DNA of 64,000 nucleotides, taken from positions 124,001 to 188,000 of the forward strand of contig WACJ01000336.1 of NCBI GenBank assembly GCA_008973525.1, given 5' to 3'. The notes under the pieces were generated by a model that was not told where the DNA came from, made no database searches, and saw nothing but the letters and a program-made list of their open reading frames with translations. This DNA is from Stenopsyche tienmushanensis. Lineage: Eukaryota; Arthropoda; Insecta; Trichoptera; Stenopsychidae. This document shows positions 49,081 to 61,720 of the stretch, piece by piece. How positions within the stretch are numbered: the stretch's first letter is position 1; every line of letters starts with the position of its first letter. The position numbers and the translations under genes were made by a program.

Positions 49081-52000
49081 TTCGAATGATTGCCAATATT
49101 GGTTGGCAAATTTAAATTTATATTTTTATGTTTTTTAAATAATAACAATTATCATAATCAAAAATATTATGTAAAATAAGAGCGGAATCGCGAGACGATT
49201 AACCAATAGGCAGCTTCGTGCGAGTATATTTGCTATAGGATAGTGAGAGAGCTGAAATGATACTAGAAGACGATCAGTTGCGAAACAGCTAGCGAGGGCG
49301 GCAGAAAGAAAACTTCTTCCCACGCCTATTATTTTCGCACTTATTATCGCAACCACGTCCAAACATCACATATGAATTAAAATAAATCTAATCGCCTTTA
49401 AAATTATTTCTAAAATTTGAACGAAATTGATATAAAATTTAAGTCATACGAGGGTTGACGGTGGATTTTGGCTGGGTATCCTCAAATATAAATTTACCTC
49501 GCGGTAATGATATCCTTCATGAAATATATGATCAATCTGATAAGAGATCGCATAGAGTGAAAAGTGAAAGTTTCGTTTTAAAGCCATTAACTGTATCTGC
49601 AGAACGCTTTCGAGTCGATGGTTTGTAAGTCTAAATGTAGATAGCATTGGTATTTTCGTGACCAGCCGGATTCATTTCATTTTATAGTCACTAGAATGAT
49701 GCTATGCTCCTTTTGTAGAGTCTCTCGCTCCTTTTTACGTCACGTACTAGTCGATGGGTTACAGCGAATTCGTGTGTATCGATCTAGACTTTGAAGCAAG
49801 CAACGTGAAAACGATCTATTGTCGAAACGCTGAATAAAAGCGCCGTTCCATATAAAGTAAAAACACGTACCTTTCATATTTAATTGTAACAGCTTAAAGC
49901 ACGATAAAAGCTAGATTTTGAACCATATTTCGACAGGATTTAGGTTCGTTGTCTGTTCCATTCAATTTCATTTATAGCCTTACGAAGCATTATGTTTAAG
50001 GACTTCATTGCTTAGTAGATTGAAAATAAAATATCTTGAGATACTAATCAGATATAAATCAATAATCTATTTGACTGTTTACATCCTGTTTTTGTAGAAA
50101 TATTTAGTAATCAAATGTTAGATATTGATCATGCTTAAACACATTTGAGATGATTAGAATCACTGCATCACTGAAAATAATTGCATCCATGGGTCTCCTA
50201 GCACAAATTTAGGATGTAATTTCGATCCAATTAACCAAATATTAACAAACAGTTAACGTTTTCATTGTAGAGTGGAGATGCACTGAACTCTTGTAAAGTT
50301 CAATTTGATATCAAAAGCATTAAAATATGCTTCTGATACCAAAACTAATGAAGCTGTCGAGAATATACGTGTTCGGATTTATCAACAAAATACGCATTAA
50401 TGGATAGTTTATTAAAATCATTTGAACTAACGTCGGAAATTTAAAAGGAAGATCTCTTCTTTGCTTTTTAGTATAGCTTAAGAAGCAATTAACGAAGTCG
50501 AACGGAGAGAAAATGTGAATCAATTTTGCATTGAAATGTTAAAAATTAAATGAAATATCGACCCATGAACTGTTAGTAACGTTATTTATAACGTTATAAA
50601 TTTTTGAACTTCGTCAAGATATAATCTTATACTTTAAGCAAAATTCTGTTAATCTTTCGAGCCCATTTTCATTTGGCAAATTATGCAACATGAACACCAA
50701 AATAAGTTCTTCATACAGTTTTAGATTAAGTTGCCTCAAACACAACAAAAATACTTTATTCTGGGCTATAACTTTGCAAATTTCATTTATATCGACTTGA
50801 AATTTACTGATAATGTTCTTAAACATTGATTCTTTCCGATAAACGAAGTAAATGTAGAAACGTCCCTTAATAAAGACTTCAAACGTCTCGAAGAGGCAGT
50901 TTCGGAACAGATAAAAATAGCAGGGTGTTTTGTCCACTAATGTATATTAACACGCAATGTTAGCTTGCATTTAATAAAGACAATGTTTTGAACAATGGCG
51001 CGCATATTGCTGTTGTACGTCTCTCCATTCATCTTTCTTATACACTAAATTCTTATTCTAAATATAATCCAAAATAAAATATTTTTGCATATTTATAATT
51101 TAAAAAAAAACCAGGCATGAAAGACATATTTAAGTCGATTTAGTAGTATTATCTTAAATAGCATCTCATAGCCGATGAAAATATTTTGAGACTAATGCAA
51201 TATAAATGAGATACGTTCCATTCAGTATTCAATACCTTTTAAAGTTAATGATTTGAAAAGACATTTTCTTTGCAAGTTTATTCACAAAGAGTCTCTAATT
51301 AATGATATTATTCGAATTGAATGTTTTTATATTATGTTATATGATAAGTTTTCGGATAAAAAGGCAAAATCACATTTCTTTATACTGATTTGGAAAGATT
51401 CCAAAATCTTTGAATTTTCAATATAATTTCTGTACCTCTTTTAGATCATATTTTACAACAATTTAAAAATAATAACGTCAAAATTCTGTATTCCTATAGT
51501 AATTGTATCAATTTTGTTCTCATACTACTTATATTATTTTATTTTTAAAATGAGAATTTTCAATCTTATTTCTCAAATCTCTCGAGAAATTTTGATATCA
51601 AAGTGTATATAAAAAAGGAAGGCATGTTATATAAATATTATAATTTCTTGCATATATTAAAATTACCTTTCTTCATATTGTTTTTGAAATAGCCCTTTAA
51701 AAAACACATGCCATCTAATGTAGAATTTAACATCCTAGTTCTCTTTTTGGTTAAAAACCTTACGAACTACAAAATCGTTATTATCGGATACGCTATCAAC
51801 CCCTAAAGGAGTACGAGCACAGGGCCTGGGCTCCCTCCTCCACTTTTCAGAAAGAGCACTCTTGTATATTGAGCTCGGAGATCGACAGTGTTTGTTTATT
51901 TAATCGCTTCCTAAAAAAATATTATTCATTATTTCCACTAAAAAGCGAATCTGAAAATATCTACGAATAATTATAATAGATAGTTTGACAAAAACAAAGA

Positions 52001-55000
52001 GAAAAAATCAATTATTAATAAATTCAATGATATAGTGATCAAATGAAAGAACTAGCCTATCAATCTAATAGTTGGTGGGTTAAAAGTGTAAAATAATTGG
52101 GTTTCTAGTAAAGAACTCAACGAAGAAAGTTTAAAAAGTCAAACTTCTTATCTTTTAATGCTACCCAGTCATATCTGACTATACAATGCTGTTTGTGATT
52201 TCTTTATTATTTTACTGATTTTAATAGTGCTTTTTCGCTATTTTTTAAAGATTATTAATTGCATAAATTGCAGTTTTCAAATTCAATGTAGATCAATTTT
52301 GTATGCATGAAATATACTTAAATAATAATTCTTCATAAATTAGTTTTGAATGTTCTTGGTTTTTATTTTAAAAAAAAAGCCTTTCTGTGTTATTCGCACA
52401 CAAAAATCATTATTATATCATCACCCTTATTGTACCTGTTTATAACTTTGGCTTTAATGTATTGGAGATGTTTCTACCCTGACAGGACTTAACGTCAAAA
52501 GATTCTAGTAAAAAGGAAGCCGATAAGGGATGCGTAAAAATGATCTGTCCGAAGGCCCTTAAATATCAAATGAAAAATTAAAATGTATCCTAAATCAAAT
52601 TTATATAAATAAAATAACATTTCAAATTATTACAAGGGATATTTTGAGGCTTTAATAGAAAATATTTTTATTCGACATGAAGTATTGTAATATATATTTA
52701 TAAGTTAGTTTAATGTGCAAAAAATGTAGGCAGGGGGATGGATAACGACGACGATCAATCGGGATTTTGATTGCAATAACTTTGAATGGCATTCATTGAG
52801 TAATATTATATTTGTGAAGCTGGAATAATTTATATTCATAGAACCTATTTATACTGCTTTCATCTTCGATCAAGAATAGCCATCGTTCAAGATTCGGCTC
52901 GAGTTGACTCTCACTACTTGCTCCACAATATCACGGTTGACCTGATCCAGTTAAAAATTTTGGCACAAAGCCCAATACTAATGAAAGGAAATGGAGCCAC
53001 ATCCTCCACTCTGGAGAAAGAAATGTCCCCTCAATTACGCTTCGGTTAACTTAATTACCCCAAACGATGGTAACTTAAGTGATATAGTGGAAATAAGATC
53101 GTGAGAGGAGGAAAAATTTTGCTGCTTGAACTTGTAGCATACTACTTCGGTCGTTGCCTAGGGCATCCTAATTAATTAATGCAACCATCGAGTCTCACAG
53201 AAAGGTTATACAGGATAAAGAGTTTTCATTACATCCATTAGCTATTAGGATTATTATCATACTCCTCGCCCAAGGCAGTAAACGAGCCTAAAAATAAAAT
53301 GCTTAGTCATTTTCTCATAAAAATATTTTATCAACAAAAATCAACTCGATAACTTTGAAGGCACACAAGAAATTTTCTTGCGAGAAAGTATTTAAATTTT
53401 TAAGCAAAATATATAAATTAAAGCGATTATATTTAGGAATCAAGATCTTCCGATTAATTATTTTGCAATCATTCCCACGGGAACATTCATGACTGACACA
53501 CGTAATAAAGTTATAACAAAACATTACATTCAAAAATAATTATTTTGTCATATAAACGCAATTTTTATTTTTGCAAAAAAACATCTACCGAAAAACATAT
53601 TTCAACATTTCGGGAAGCAATATCGACGTTATTTACGAATTCTTTCTGAAAATTCGAAATTGAGACCGAAAAGAAATCCAGGGATGCTGCTTTCAATTAA
53701 AGCATTCAATAAGGGATCCGAATGAGATCAAAGGATCTCTTTCCGAGATTCACTTCATTAAGGGCGTCAATCTTACAGCAGCCCCCATGACGCTAATGGC
53801 ATCAAAACAAACAAATCCCTCATTCGACACGTTTTCTCATTTCAGTACATTTTTATCGATGTTCCTTTTCAAATCCCAACAGGAGGATGACATCTAATCT
53901 GGTTAAGATGCATTTAGACTATAAAATTACCTTCTTCGAATCACTTAGGATGATTAAATTAACTTTGTATAAATTATGGGGAAAACTATCCAAAGCAATA
54001 TTTGAAGTCAAACTTTCACGAAGTCAAATAAATTCCAAAATAATAGCATTTGGCTCAAATCAAAGATCTTAATGATAATAGAATTTAAAGGAAAATATTG
54101 ATTTTATCGCCTTTTAAAATCAAATATATAAATCTATCTTATCGCACTTCAAGATAATGTTAATAATTCTATTATGGCCAATATTTTAATATGAAAATTT
54201 GGCTATCAAATACTTTAAGCACAGTTTAAAAATATCTATTTGTTAGTATTCAAGGATTTGTTTGAATTTTCCAATATGTCCCTATTTATAACATCAATCT
54301 TAAGCCGTCAGTATGTCCTAGTATTTCGTTCATTTTTTTATGTTTAAAATGTTTGAAAAAAAGTAAGCAATAATATAAATATAATATAAATTATGTTAGA
54401 CGAAACTAATCAGATAAATGCTCCATATATATATATTGATATATAGAGTCACACCCTGAAGTTAAAAGTGAGAAATGGAGTCAAAGACCCTTAATGTCCC
54501 TTAACAGAATGTCGAAGACACGCGAACCTTATGGACACTTTATGACCTCCAATTCAAGAGTGCTAACCCTCGAAAGAATATATAAAGGCCGTGGTAAAAT
54601 TATAATACGTGAAAAATTCATTTTGTGGGAGTCAATCAAATAGAAATGAAAATATTTCGAAAAAATGCTTACCCGATCAATTTTTAGGCCACCACCCCCA
54701 ATTCCCAGCCCACGTTCATATTAATTTTTATTTACATCTTCAAATATTGAAATTAATAAAGGATATCGTTTTTCTCGTGATAATTACAGACATATGTTAA
54801 AATTGTATTTATATGCACTTGGAAAGCTTCCGTAGCGAAACTTGTACTAATCTTCGAAAGCTCAATCTTAGAGCCCCATCCTTATCCTCCGACAAAAGAC
54901 GTATTTATCATAGACTTAAGTGAGTAAACTGTTGTAAAATAAAGCACAAGACTTCATCTTAATCCTCGTAGGGCTCTTGCAAGAGTATACTCATTGGAAT

Positions 55001-55321
55001 TGCCTACATTCAAATGAAGGACACTTCCCTGATCTTGTATTATGACCCAAGACAAGGATTATGCCATGTCGAACTCTAAAGAGAGCTCATCGGAAACTTT
55101 GCTATTGATCTTTTTCTATTGGATTCGTTCCAAACGGTCATGAGTATCGCCAAATAAATAAATAATCTTTGACGCCTTGAAAACACATATATGCCAGCAT
55201 TTTAAGTGATATTCGGCTCAGTGGACTGCAATAATGTATTACTAAGTTTAAAAAGATCTTTTACCTCACATTTTCTTAAAAAATATTATGATGAGCCTTT
55301 GAGAGAGATGAAATAGCCTTT
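49081..55321. other. AT-rich non-coding stretch
   Basis: More than 6 kb without a recognised gene. A minus-strand frame of 107 codons (50614-50937) has a helix-rich, leucine-rich look but no certain family. Alternating AT lies near 54425-54445. A slightly GC-richer patch at 49160-49350 could not be identified. Confidence 0.45.
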
Positions 55322-55435
55322 CGTCCACCGTCTGACTTCTGTTTTTATTTTTTCGCATTTGAATAGAAAACCTATTTCTTATCCCCAGTTATTAAATCGC
55401 GACGAAATGGGATGAATACCTCTGTTTAAGAACCG
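55322..55435 (-). pseudogene. mariner transposase fragment around the first catalytic block
   Basis: The minus-strand frame reads FIPFRRDLITGDKK, a stop in place of the usual Trp, then VFYSNAKK. This follows the mariner pattern 'PFL.R.VTGDEKW..Y.N...K'. Surrounding sequence has no further certain transposase motif and no terminal repeats, so this is a small and old fragment. Confidence 0.5.
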
Positions 55436-57478
55436 CTGCTCTTCGCCATAAGACACTGTCTATCACACTCACTGTTATTCATTATAAAATGTCAATTGTA
55501 AAGTGGAAACTCAGCGCCCTTGCGTTCATAGGTGAGATTCACATTTAAGAAAGATGAGGGCGAAGAAAATACGATTGTTGACCAGCAAGAAAAAAACCAC
55601 GGTTACGAGATTGAAGAAACCGGTCGCGGGAAAACCAGGCATTTTCGCGTCCAAGACGATCTGTCGGATCTCAAGACTTGTTCTAACTGTGATGTATGCT
55701 GAACTCCGACTCCGATTAAACTAACTCTCCATCGCTTTTCGTACCTCTTTTATACTCGCTTAATTTTTTACTTATTTGTGACGTGTGACGAATTTTCTTG
55801 AGCCTTATTGTCCGTCTGTTATAAGAACCCAGCATTTGTTTTGGTAATGAAGCCACGTGTATCGCTCATATCATTCGCAGGTACTTCTTTACAACCTTGT
55901 ACTCGTTGTGATATCTACCTCGTGTGGGAAGCTTTTCTCAAGCTTCGTTATCCGGTTGTTTTGAGAATCAAGGTAATTAAGACACGTACGTTGCTATTAT
56001 CGCCATTAGGAATGTTATTGGCAAACTTGGCCTGATACATGTGTCACGCTTTCATAAAGCCCTGTTGTTCGTGTTATTTTGAAACCAGGCATATGTTTTA
56101 GTTTATTTTTTAACCTTGACTGATATTCATGACACCTTGTGTACTCTTCTGGAGCTTTATCACTCCTCTGCAATATCAATCCCTAAGAAGAAAATCGAAA
56201 CCTAACGACTTTGCACGGCAACTCCACTTTTCATTTTACAATGTCTTCGTTTGTAAATATGAATCTATTTTTAAAATTTATTTATATACTTGTTAAATGT
56301 TAGCTAAATGTTCTTAGGTCATGGATAAGATATCGTGTGTATAAGAAAGGGCTGATATTGGATTCTTTATACGCAAAAAAATTCTCTTCATCTTCGTTTA
56401 TATTTTTTTTTGTTTTTCGATCAGATTCCAAACAAGCGTTAAATTCATTCCGAAAGTTGTTATAGTAATATCTAACTTGATGTTAGTTTTGTTCTATGGC
56501 ACGATGGGAAAATTGAGATACAGCAAATATGCAATACATACATAAAAGCAAAGCGAATCGTTCTGTAAGGAATACAATTAGGAGATTAAGTATCTATTAT
56601 GGTCACAATATGGATCGCCGGATGAAATTTAGGTCCCCTGGCACCTGGGTCGACATTGATTATATTTCAAATAACTTCGAACAATGGTTTTAATTAAAAC
56701 TTGAGATTTACACGAAATCGATCGTAACACGACCTTTCGTAACTCGTTATCACGCCTCCAGGTATTCTTTATGGTACTGAGTGGTATCGTGTCCTATGCG
56801 AATACAGGCTGAAAATGGTTTTTCTAAAAATATGGCGAAAATTTATGAAAATTTTAATAATGTTAGTGTGATACCGGAAAGAGCAATTTAAACAAATTCT
56901 GTACAAATTTTCTTTTGTCAAATTTATTCCTTTGTTGGTTATTTTACGTAGTTCATTAGATAATAAAACTGCGTAGAATCTACACAAAAGTATCCTTATG
57001 ATCTCATTTACATCTGAAATAAACTTATTCGGAAAGACCCGAGGGACACGTATAACTAGTTTGTTTCTATCGCTATGGTTAATCGCAAAAATAAAATAAA
57101 AACTCTCTCGTAAAAGAAAGTATTTCAATCCATAGAATATGATTTCAAAAATATTTGCATTGAATTCGTGCATTGTTTCTTATAATCAATAAAACTTAAT
57201 TTACCCAAATTTAAGTATATGTTTTAATTTTAATATAAATGTTTGATCTTATATGCAGAAAAATCTAACAATTTATGCAAAAATAGTGCATGGATATAAT
57301 CAGCTATTGATTTAAATAATTGTAACGTGGAAGAAAATCCTGGAAAACTGCAAACCTATCAGTTTTGGATGTTCTGTTCCCAAGAAGATATTTCTGTAAA
57401 AGAGTAGTGATACTCGCATGATTCTATTCCCGATCTCCCATAAGGTGTCATCACTTCAGTGTCAAATTATCAGAGCAG
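55436..57478. other. Non-coding stretch
   Basis: No recognised gene. The 134-codon minus-strand frame at 56769-57173 consists of AT-rich codons, lacks motifs and is about the longest chance frame expected here. Confidence 0.4.
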
Positions 57479-58094
57479 ATTGTCAAAATAGCGGCAAATT
57501 GTCAAAAGGGCGGCGAATTTTCAAAAAGAAACCCGGCAGTAATCAAAGCAAATCATTAAGCTTAATTATCAAAACAAATAACGACCAATGCAAACACCGG
57601 GATTTTGCAACGGAATAAAAGATATTACGCCGGGAAGAAAAAGCGCCCGGTACGAATACGAGGGAGTTGTCGAGCAGACCTCGACGGAGAAACACCTTTT
57701 AACCGGTTGATTATCAAGCTCCGACGGAATAAGATCTCCTCAGACGACCAACTGTTCAACCCCACCGCGATGGAGGAAGATCTCTGTGGGGAGAGGTTCT
57801 TTCTTCGCTTTTGGATCCTGATGGGGGAGGATCTTCGAGAAAACGACCAACTTCGAGTTCAAGAAGATGGTTCGACAAAGCGTCTACCCTCGAATGGATC
57901 ATGTACGCTCGCTTGCTTGCCACTAATTCTCCTACTGTGACTTAATTGAATAAATACGTTGTGCCGATTGTCCGACATTTTATTGATCACTTGCAGCATC
58001 TGCCTCATTTTGACCTCTATCGCCGAGTGAATTTAATCATATGTGAGTTCCGTCGTTCATCGCAGCCGACTCGTGGGTCAGGACCATTGTTACA
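57479..58094 (+). repeat. Possible LTR of another retrotransposon family
   Basis: A 616-bp block distinctly richer in G+C than its flanks. It begins TGTCAAAATAGCGG and ends CCATTGTTACA, has a polyadenylation signal (gaataaat at about 57948) in the last quarter, and carries open frames without motifs. The ends fit TG...CA, but no target duplication is convincing and no second copy is present, so the call is tentative. Confidence 0.3.
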
Positions 58095-58600
58095 GATTGT
58101 GCCACGATCGATCTCGCAATCGATCACGCATCGCACCGACATGCTCTCAACAGCGGGTTCGCGTACGAACAAAGCAACCTTGTCGTAGTCGCAGCAACGA
58201 AGGTTGATATCTAATCAAATTCTTTCTCATTTTGCTTTGATATTGTAAATAACCAAAATGACAGTCTACCTAATTATGATTTGTAATGCGGATTCATTCG
58301 ATTTCGGGTCACGAAACCTTAAAGCAAGAAGAGGAAAATAATCATGTGGCGATTAACAAAAGACATCTAAGCTAAAGCCGGGGAGAGAGCTCCAAGTACG
58401 AAATTTTTGGCAATGCATGCGGAAAGAACACGTCTTCCCGCGGCCAATGCACTATTCGATTATTAACATCTCAAAAATTTCACCCATGACGGTTCGACGC
58501 AAAAGTGCTATTTATCTCACACTACAGTATAATAAATGCACTTAATGCGTAAATCATTATATTGATTGAAACATTAAACAACTATAAAAGAAAAAATATT
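58095..58600. other. No recognisable gene
   Basis: GC-moderate sequence after the possible LTR, then AT-rich spacer before the small secreted-peptide gene. Nothing recognised. Confidence 0.45.
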
Positions 58601-58616
58601 TTTGACTGAAAATTAT

Positions 58617-58622
58617 TTTATT
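58617..58622 (-). terminator. Polyadenylation signal of the secreted-peptide gene
   Basis: AATAAA on the minus strand, about 95 bases after the stop codon, followed by a T-rich stretch. Confidence 0.5.
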
Positions 58623-58717
58623 GCACTCAATCAAACCGGGATATAATTTCACAAACATGAAAAAATTCGGAAAATTTACAACCTGATTTTTTTATATTTC
58701 AATACAGCATCAAAATT

Positions 58718-58939
58718 CTAAGAAATATATTCAACAACATCATCCAGTGGTACGCATTTTCCATCCTTCCATTCATTCAGTGGTGGACAGCGGTTGCTGT
58801 GTAATTCATCGTTGATTAGCTTCGCACATTTTTCAGGGGCATATTCAACTTCATCCGATTGACATTCTGCAAAAACTCCAAAGGAAAACGACAATAATAT
58901 GATGAATAATCTTAAAACGAACTCAAGCCGAATATTCAT
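58718..58939 (-). CDS. Small secreted cysteine-containing peptide, unknown family
   Basis: A single-exon frame of 73 codons. The start at 58939 is chosen because the residues after it form a clear signal peptide: MNIRLEFVLRLFIILLSFSF followed by GVFA, with cleavage likely before ECQSDE. The TATA box also lies upstream of this start but inside the longer open frame. The mature part is about 50 residues, acidic (more than twice as many Asp/Glu as Lys/Arg), with four cysteines spaced C-x11-C-x12-C-x10-C, enough for two disulfide bonds. The end CPPLNEWKDGKCVPLDD faintly recalls the last loop of TIL or EGF-like folds, too little for assignment. A TATAAATA box, an initiator-like TCATT and an AATAAA signal surround it. 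Product function is unknown; an extracellular peptide is inferred. Transcription is unproven. Confidence 0.6.
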   Translation of the reverse strand: MNIRLEFVLRLFIILLSFSFGVFAECQSDEVEYAPEKCAKLINDELHSNRCPPLNEWKDGKCVPLDDVVEYIS

Positions 58940-59003
58940 TTTATATGAAGTAAACGACAATCCTTTGAGTGGAATGAGTAAAATATAAAGATCGGATAAG
59001 TAA

Positions 59004-59011
59004 TATTTATA
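59004..59011 (-). promoter_or_regulatory. TATA box of the secreted-peptide gene
   Basis: TATAAATA on the minus strand, about 65 bases before the chosen start codon. An initiator-like ctcattcc follows about 35 bases downstream (near 58974). Confidence 0.5.
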
Positions 59012-60370
59012 CAAAAATTAAGCGCGGGCATGGTAAAACTATAACTTTATAGGCCGTCGTCAAAACCGTATAAAATAGAATTCGTTTCTTATAATTGCAT
59101 TATATTTATTGGGATCGAAATGATTTTGGTTGCTGATTAGATTGTATACTCGCACACTTATCGTTAGTTAAGATTAAAGTAGATCTTGAGATTCTTTTCG
59201 ACTTTCGGTATTATATTTTATCATGATTAATAAACCTTTATTTAGAAAATCTATTAAGTATATGTGAAAACTGGTATTTAATTTTATGTGTTGAAATCGG
59301 CTTTAAGGATACTTCTAAGTTCTTGAAAAAAGTACCAGATATAAAAGAACAATAATGTTTAGTGAATATAAATCTCTTTAATGCATGTCGCCAATTTTCT
59401 AGATTACACCTATCAGATTTGCACCTAAGGAAAGACCGAGATGAGTGGGTGTAGAGACGTCGCAGGGGTTGAAATTCGTTAATAAAATAGATCGGGACGT
59501 CACATCAAAGACATGGGGCTTAACCAGAAAATGAATCAGGGGAATATAGCCTTTACGAGCCCACACAGAGGTCCATAAAACAAGAATTAGTGTCGTCTTA
59601 GTAGATTGCTTTATAGATGTTACTGACGGGTTATGTGTTTTCCTGACTTAATGCCTACCCCTCAGTCTTGAGGGATTTAGTAAAGATGTACACGAGTGTA
59701 TCGTTACTTGGACGCGTTAAGTGAAAGTATGAACTTTTATTTAGGGATTTGATTTTATGTCTATAAGGTGTACGTATGTGGAATCCACCTCACTAACTGT
59801 TACCAATTTAAAACGTTAAATATTTTAATCTTCAAAAAATAATAGACTTGATAGATGATATGGTCCCCTTTGACTCAAATAATGCGCTGAGTTTAGTTAT
59901 AAACATGTCAAATACTACGCACTCTTATTGAGCGATATGTTAATTGCTGAATCAATCATATCTTTTAATCCAAAGAAACAATGCTCGGGCCATGCATGAA
60001 CCCCTGGTATAATTATGTACAGCAGAGGTGGACGAAAGCAACCTCGTTCGATTGCTCATCAAACTCTGCGGTGGTAGTCCAGCTAATATGAGTTGGATAC
60101 GCAGCTTACCCTGTGCTGCGTATCTATATAGTGGAATTTGGAACTGTCAATTACAGAAGAAGCAGAAGAACTCTATGCAAAAAGCGACACTACTCCTCGC
60201 GGCTTTGAGCGTCTCTCCGGTGCGAATCTCGCGTCTGAAGAACGCGGTTATTAAACCGCAGCGACGAAGATAGCGGGCAGACTTGTGTCAGCGAGGGGTT
60301 TACGTTACACTACCAAATTTATTGGAACTGTGAAAAAAACCGACACGCCTTTAGACTATCTGGGAAGCGC
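59012..60370. other. No recognisable gene
   Basis: Upstream flank of the small gene and lead-in to the RTE remnant. The GC-richer part from about 60020 may be the 5' region of that retrotransposon, but no motif proves it. Confidence 0.4.
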
Positions 60371-61720
60371 CCAGATAAGTGTCGCAGTTCTTGGAATATT
60401 CGTAATTTGAATGGACCGGAAGGTTTCGACGCAACGATACCCTAGCTGTCCCGCTTCCAGGTCAAATTATCGGCAATCCAGGAGCATCGACTTTTCGAAA
60501 GTGGACTGTCATGTTGTGGCACCGAGACCGTTCGCAGATCGAGAGTGGGATTCGTTTTGGACAAGAAAACTCTGTCGTCCGTGTTAAATTTCAATCCTGT
60601 TAATGACAAGGGGCATAACTTATCCTTGATGTATGTGTGTGTGTATACTTCAACAGAAGAAACAGGTGACAGCATCAATGATACCTTCTACAGAAGGTGT
60701 ATAATTCACTATCCTATTATGATGCCAATATAGTTTAAAAGGATTTAAATGTGAAAGTTGGCAGGGAAATCATATACAGACCCACAATCAAAGTCCATAA
60801 TTTTCACGAGACTTGCAATGACAATATGGAATTATTTGTTTTTGCCACATCTGTCGGGATGATTGACAGTAACACTATTTTTAAGCACAAGTAAATTCAT
60901 AAATACACGTGCTTATCTGCCTAATACCTAACTACAGTAATTTGAAACGACCAAAAAATTGGGACGTTGACGCTCTGAAGGATCATGATGTACGCATGGG
61001 CTTCGAAAACCACATGTCGGAAACTTGGGGTTCTGGATGAGAACAGACCAAGTAGTGGCGAGGTCGATATCGAATTGTTGTAGAAGGAAATTGACACTGT
61101 AGTACGCGAGGCCATAGAGGCCTGCGTCGAAGTCGGAGGAGGAAAAGAACCGAGGGATGGTTTGACGAGGGCTGCAGACTCGCGGTCAAGAAGAAGAAGC
61201 GCTTGAGGATGTCGTGGATTTGCTCTCTTACGGAGGCGTACATCCATGCGAGGGGAGAGGACAAACGAACTGTCAGTTCTTCTATTCTGCCTGCCTACTT
61301 TGCCTGATTGACAAACTAGAAAAGTCACGAATGAGCGATAATAGAAAATTGTATAAGAAAATTAAAAATATATGTCGAGATGATTTGACTGATTTGAATA
61401 TGGTGAGAAACGAAGGCGGAACTTTGCTGGTTGGGATACAGGATGTTCTCAGATGCTGGAGAAGATATTTCTTGTATTCTTGACAGGGCGTAAATAATAT
61501 TGAAACTAGACCTCCGACTTTGAGTGAGTTTGAGACGGAGAGCCAATTAATAGTCCCTCGAACCATCTTGGAGTCGGGACCAAATGACAGTAGACCCGTC
61601 GGAAGACCTCGGTTACGCTGGGCAGATCAGGCTAAAAAAGACACCAAGGGAGGAGGCTCAGGACAGACGAAAATGACGAAATGTGTTGTCAATGATCAAG
61701 GCTCTCTTATAGGGCTATAG
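60371..61720 (+). pseudogene. RTE-type non-LTR retrotransposon, endonuclease joined to tail (reverse transcriptase missing)
   Basis: The plus-strand frame starts near SSWNIRNLNGPEGF, the family's opening 'WNVRSLN' of the apurinic-type endonuclease. It continues VGFVLDKKTLSSVLNFNPVN and YTSTEETGDSINDTFYRR (usually 'AP TE....D..K..FY'). Next come NVKVGREIIYRPTI (usually GDFNAKVG) and LKDHDVRMGFENH. WFDEGCRLAVKKKKR, from 61158, and KKIKNICRDDLTDLNMVRNE through WRRYF (about 61350-61470) form the linker ahead of the reverse transcriptase. Then, within about 100 bp, the C-terminal tail appears: VGRPRLRWADQAKKDT and the closing NDQGSLIGL. The reverse transcriptase of several hundred residues is absent. 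Several stops and frameshifts are present, including one stop at about 60443. Confidence 0.8.

Noticed and set aside
56769..57173. 134-codon open frame on the minus strand
   Set aside because: AT-rich, low-complexity composition and no motif. With the stop-codon density expected here, about one frame of this length is expected by chance in 64 kb.
60921..61328. 135-codon minus-strand frame
   Set aside because: It lies antisense to the recognisable RTE endonuclease linker (WFDEGCRLAV) and is its shadow.
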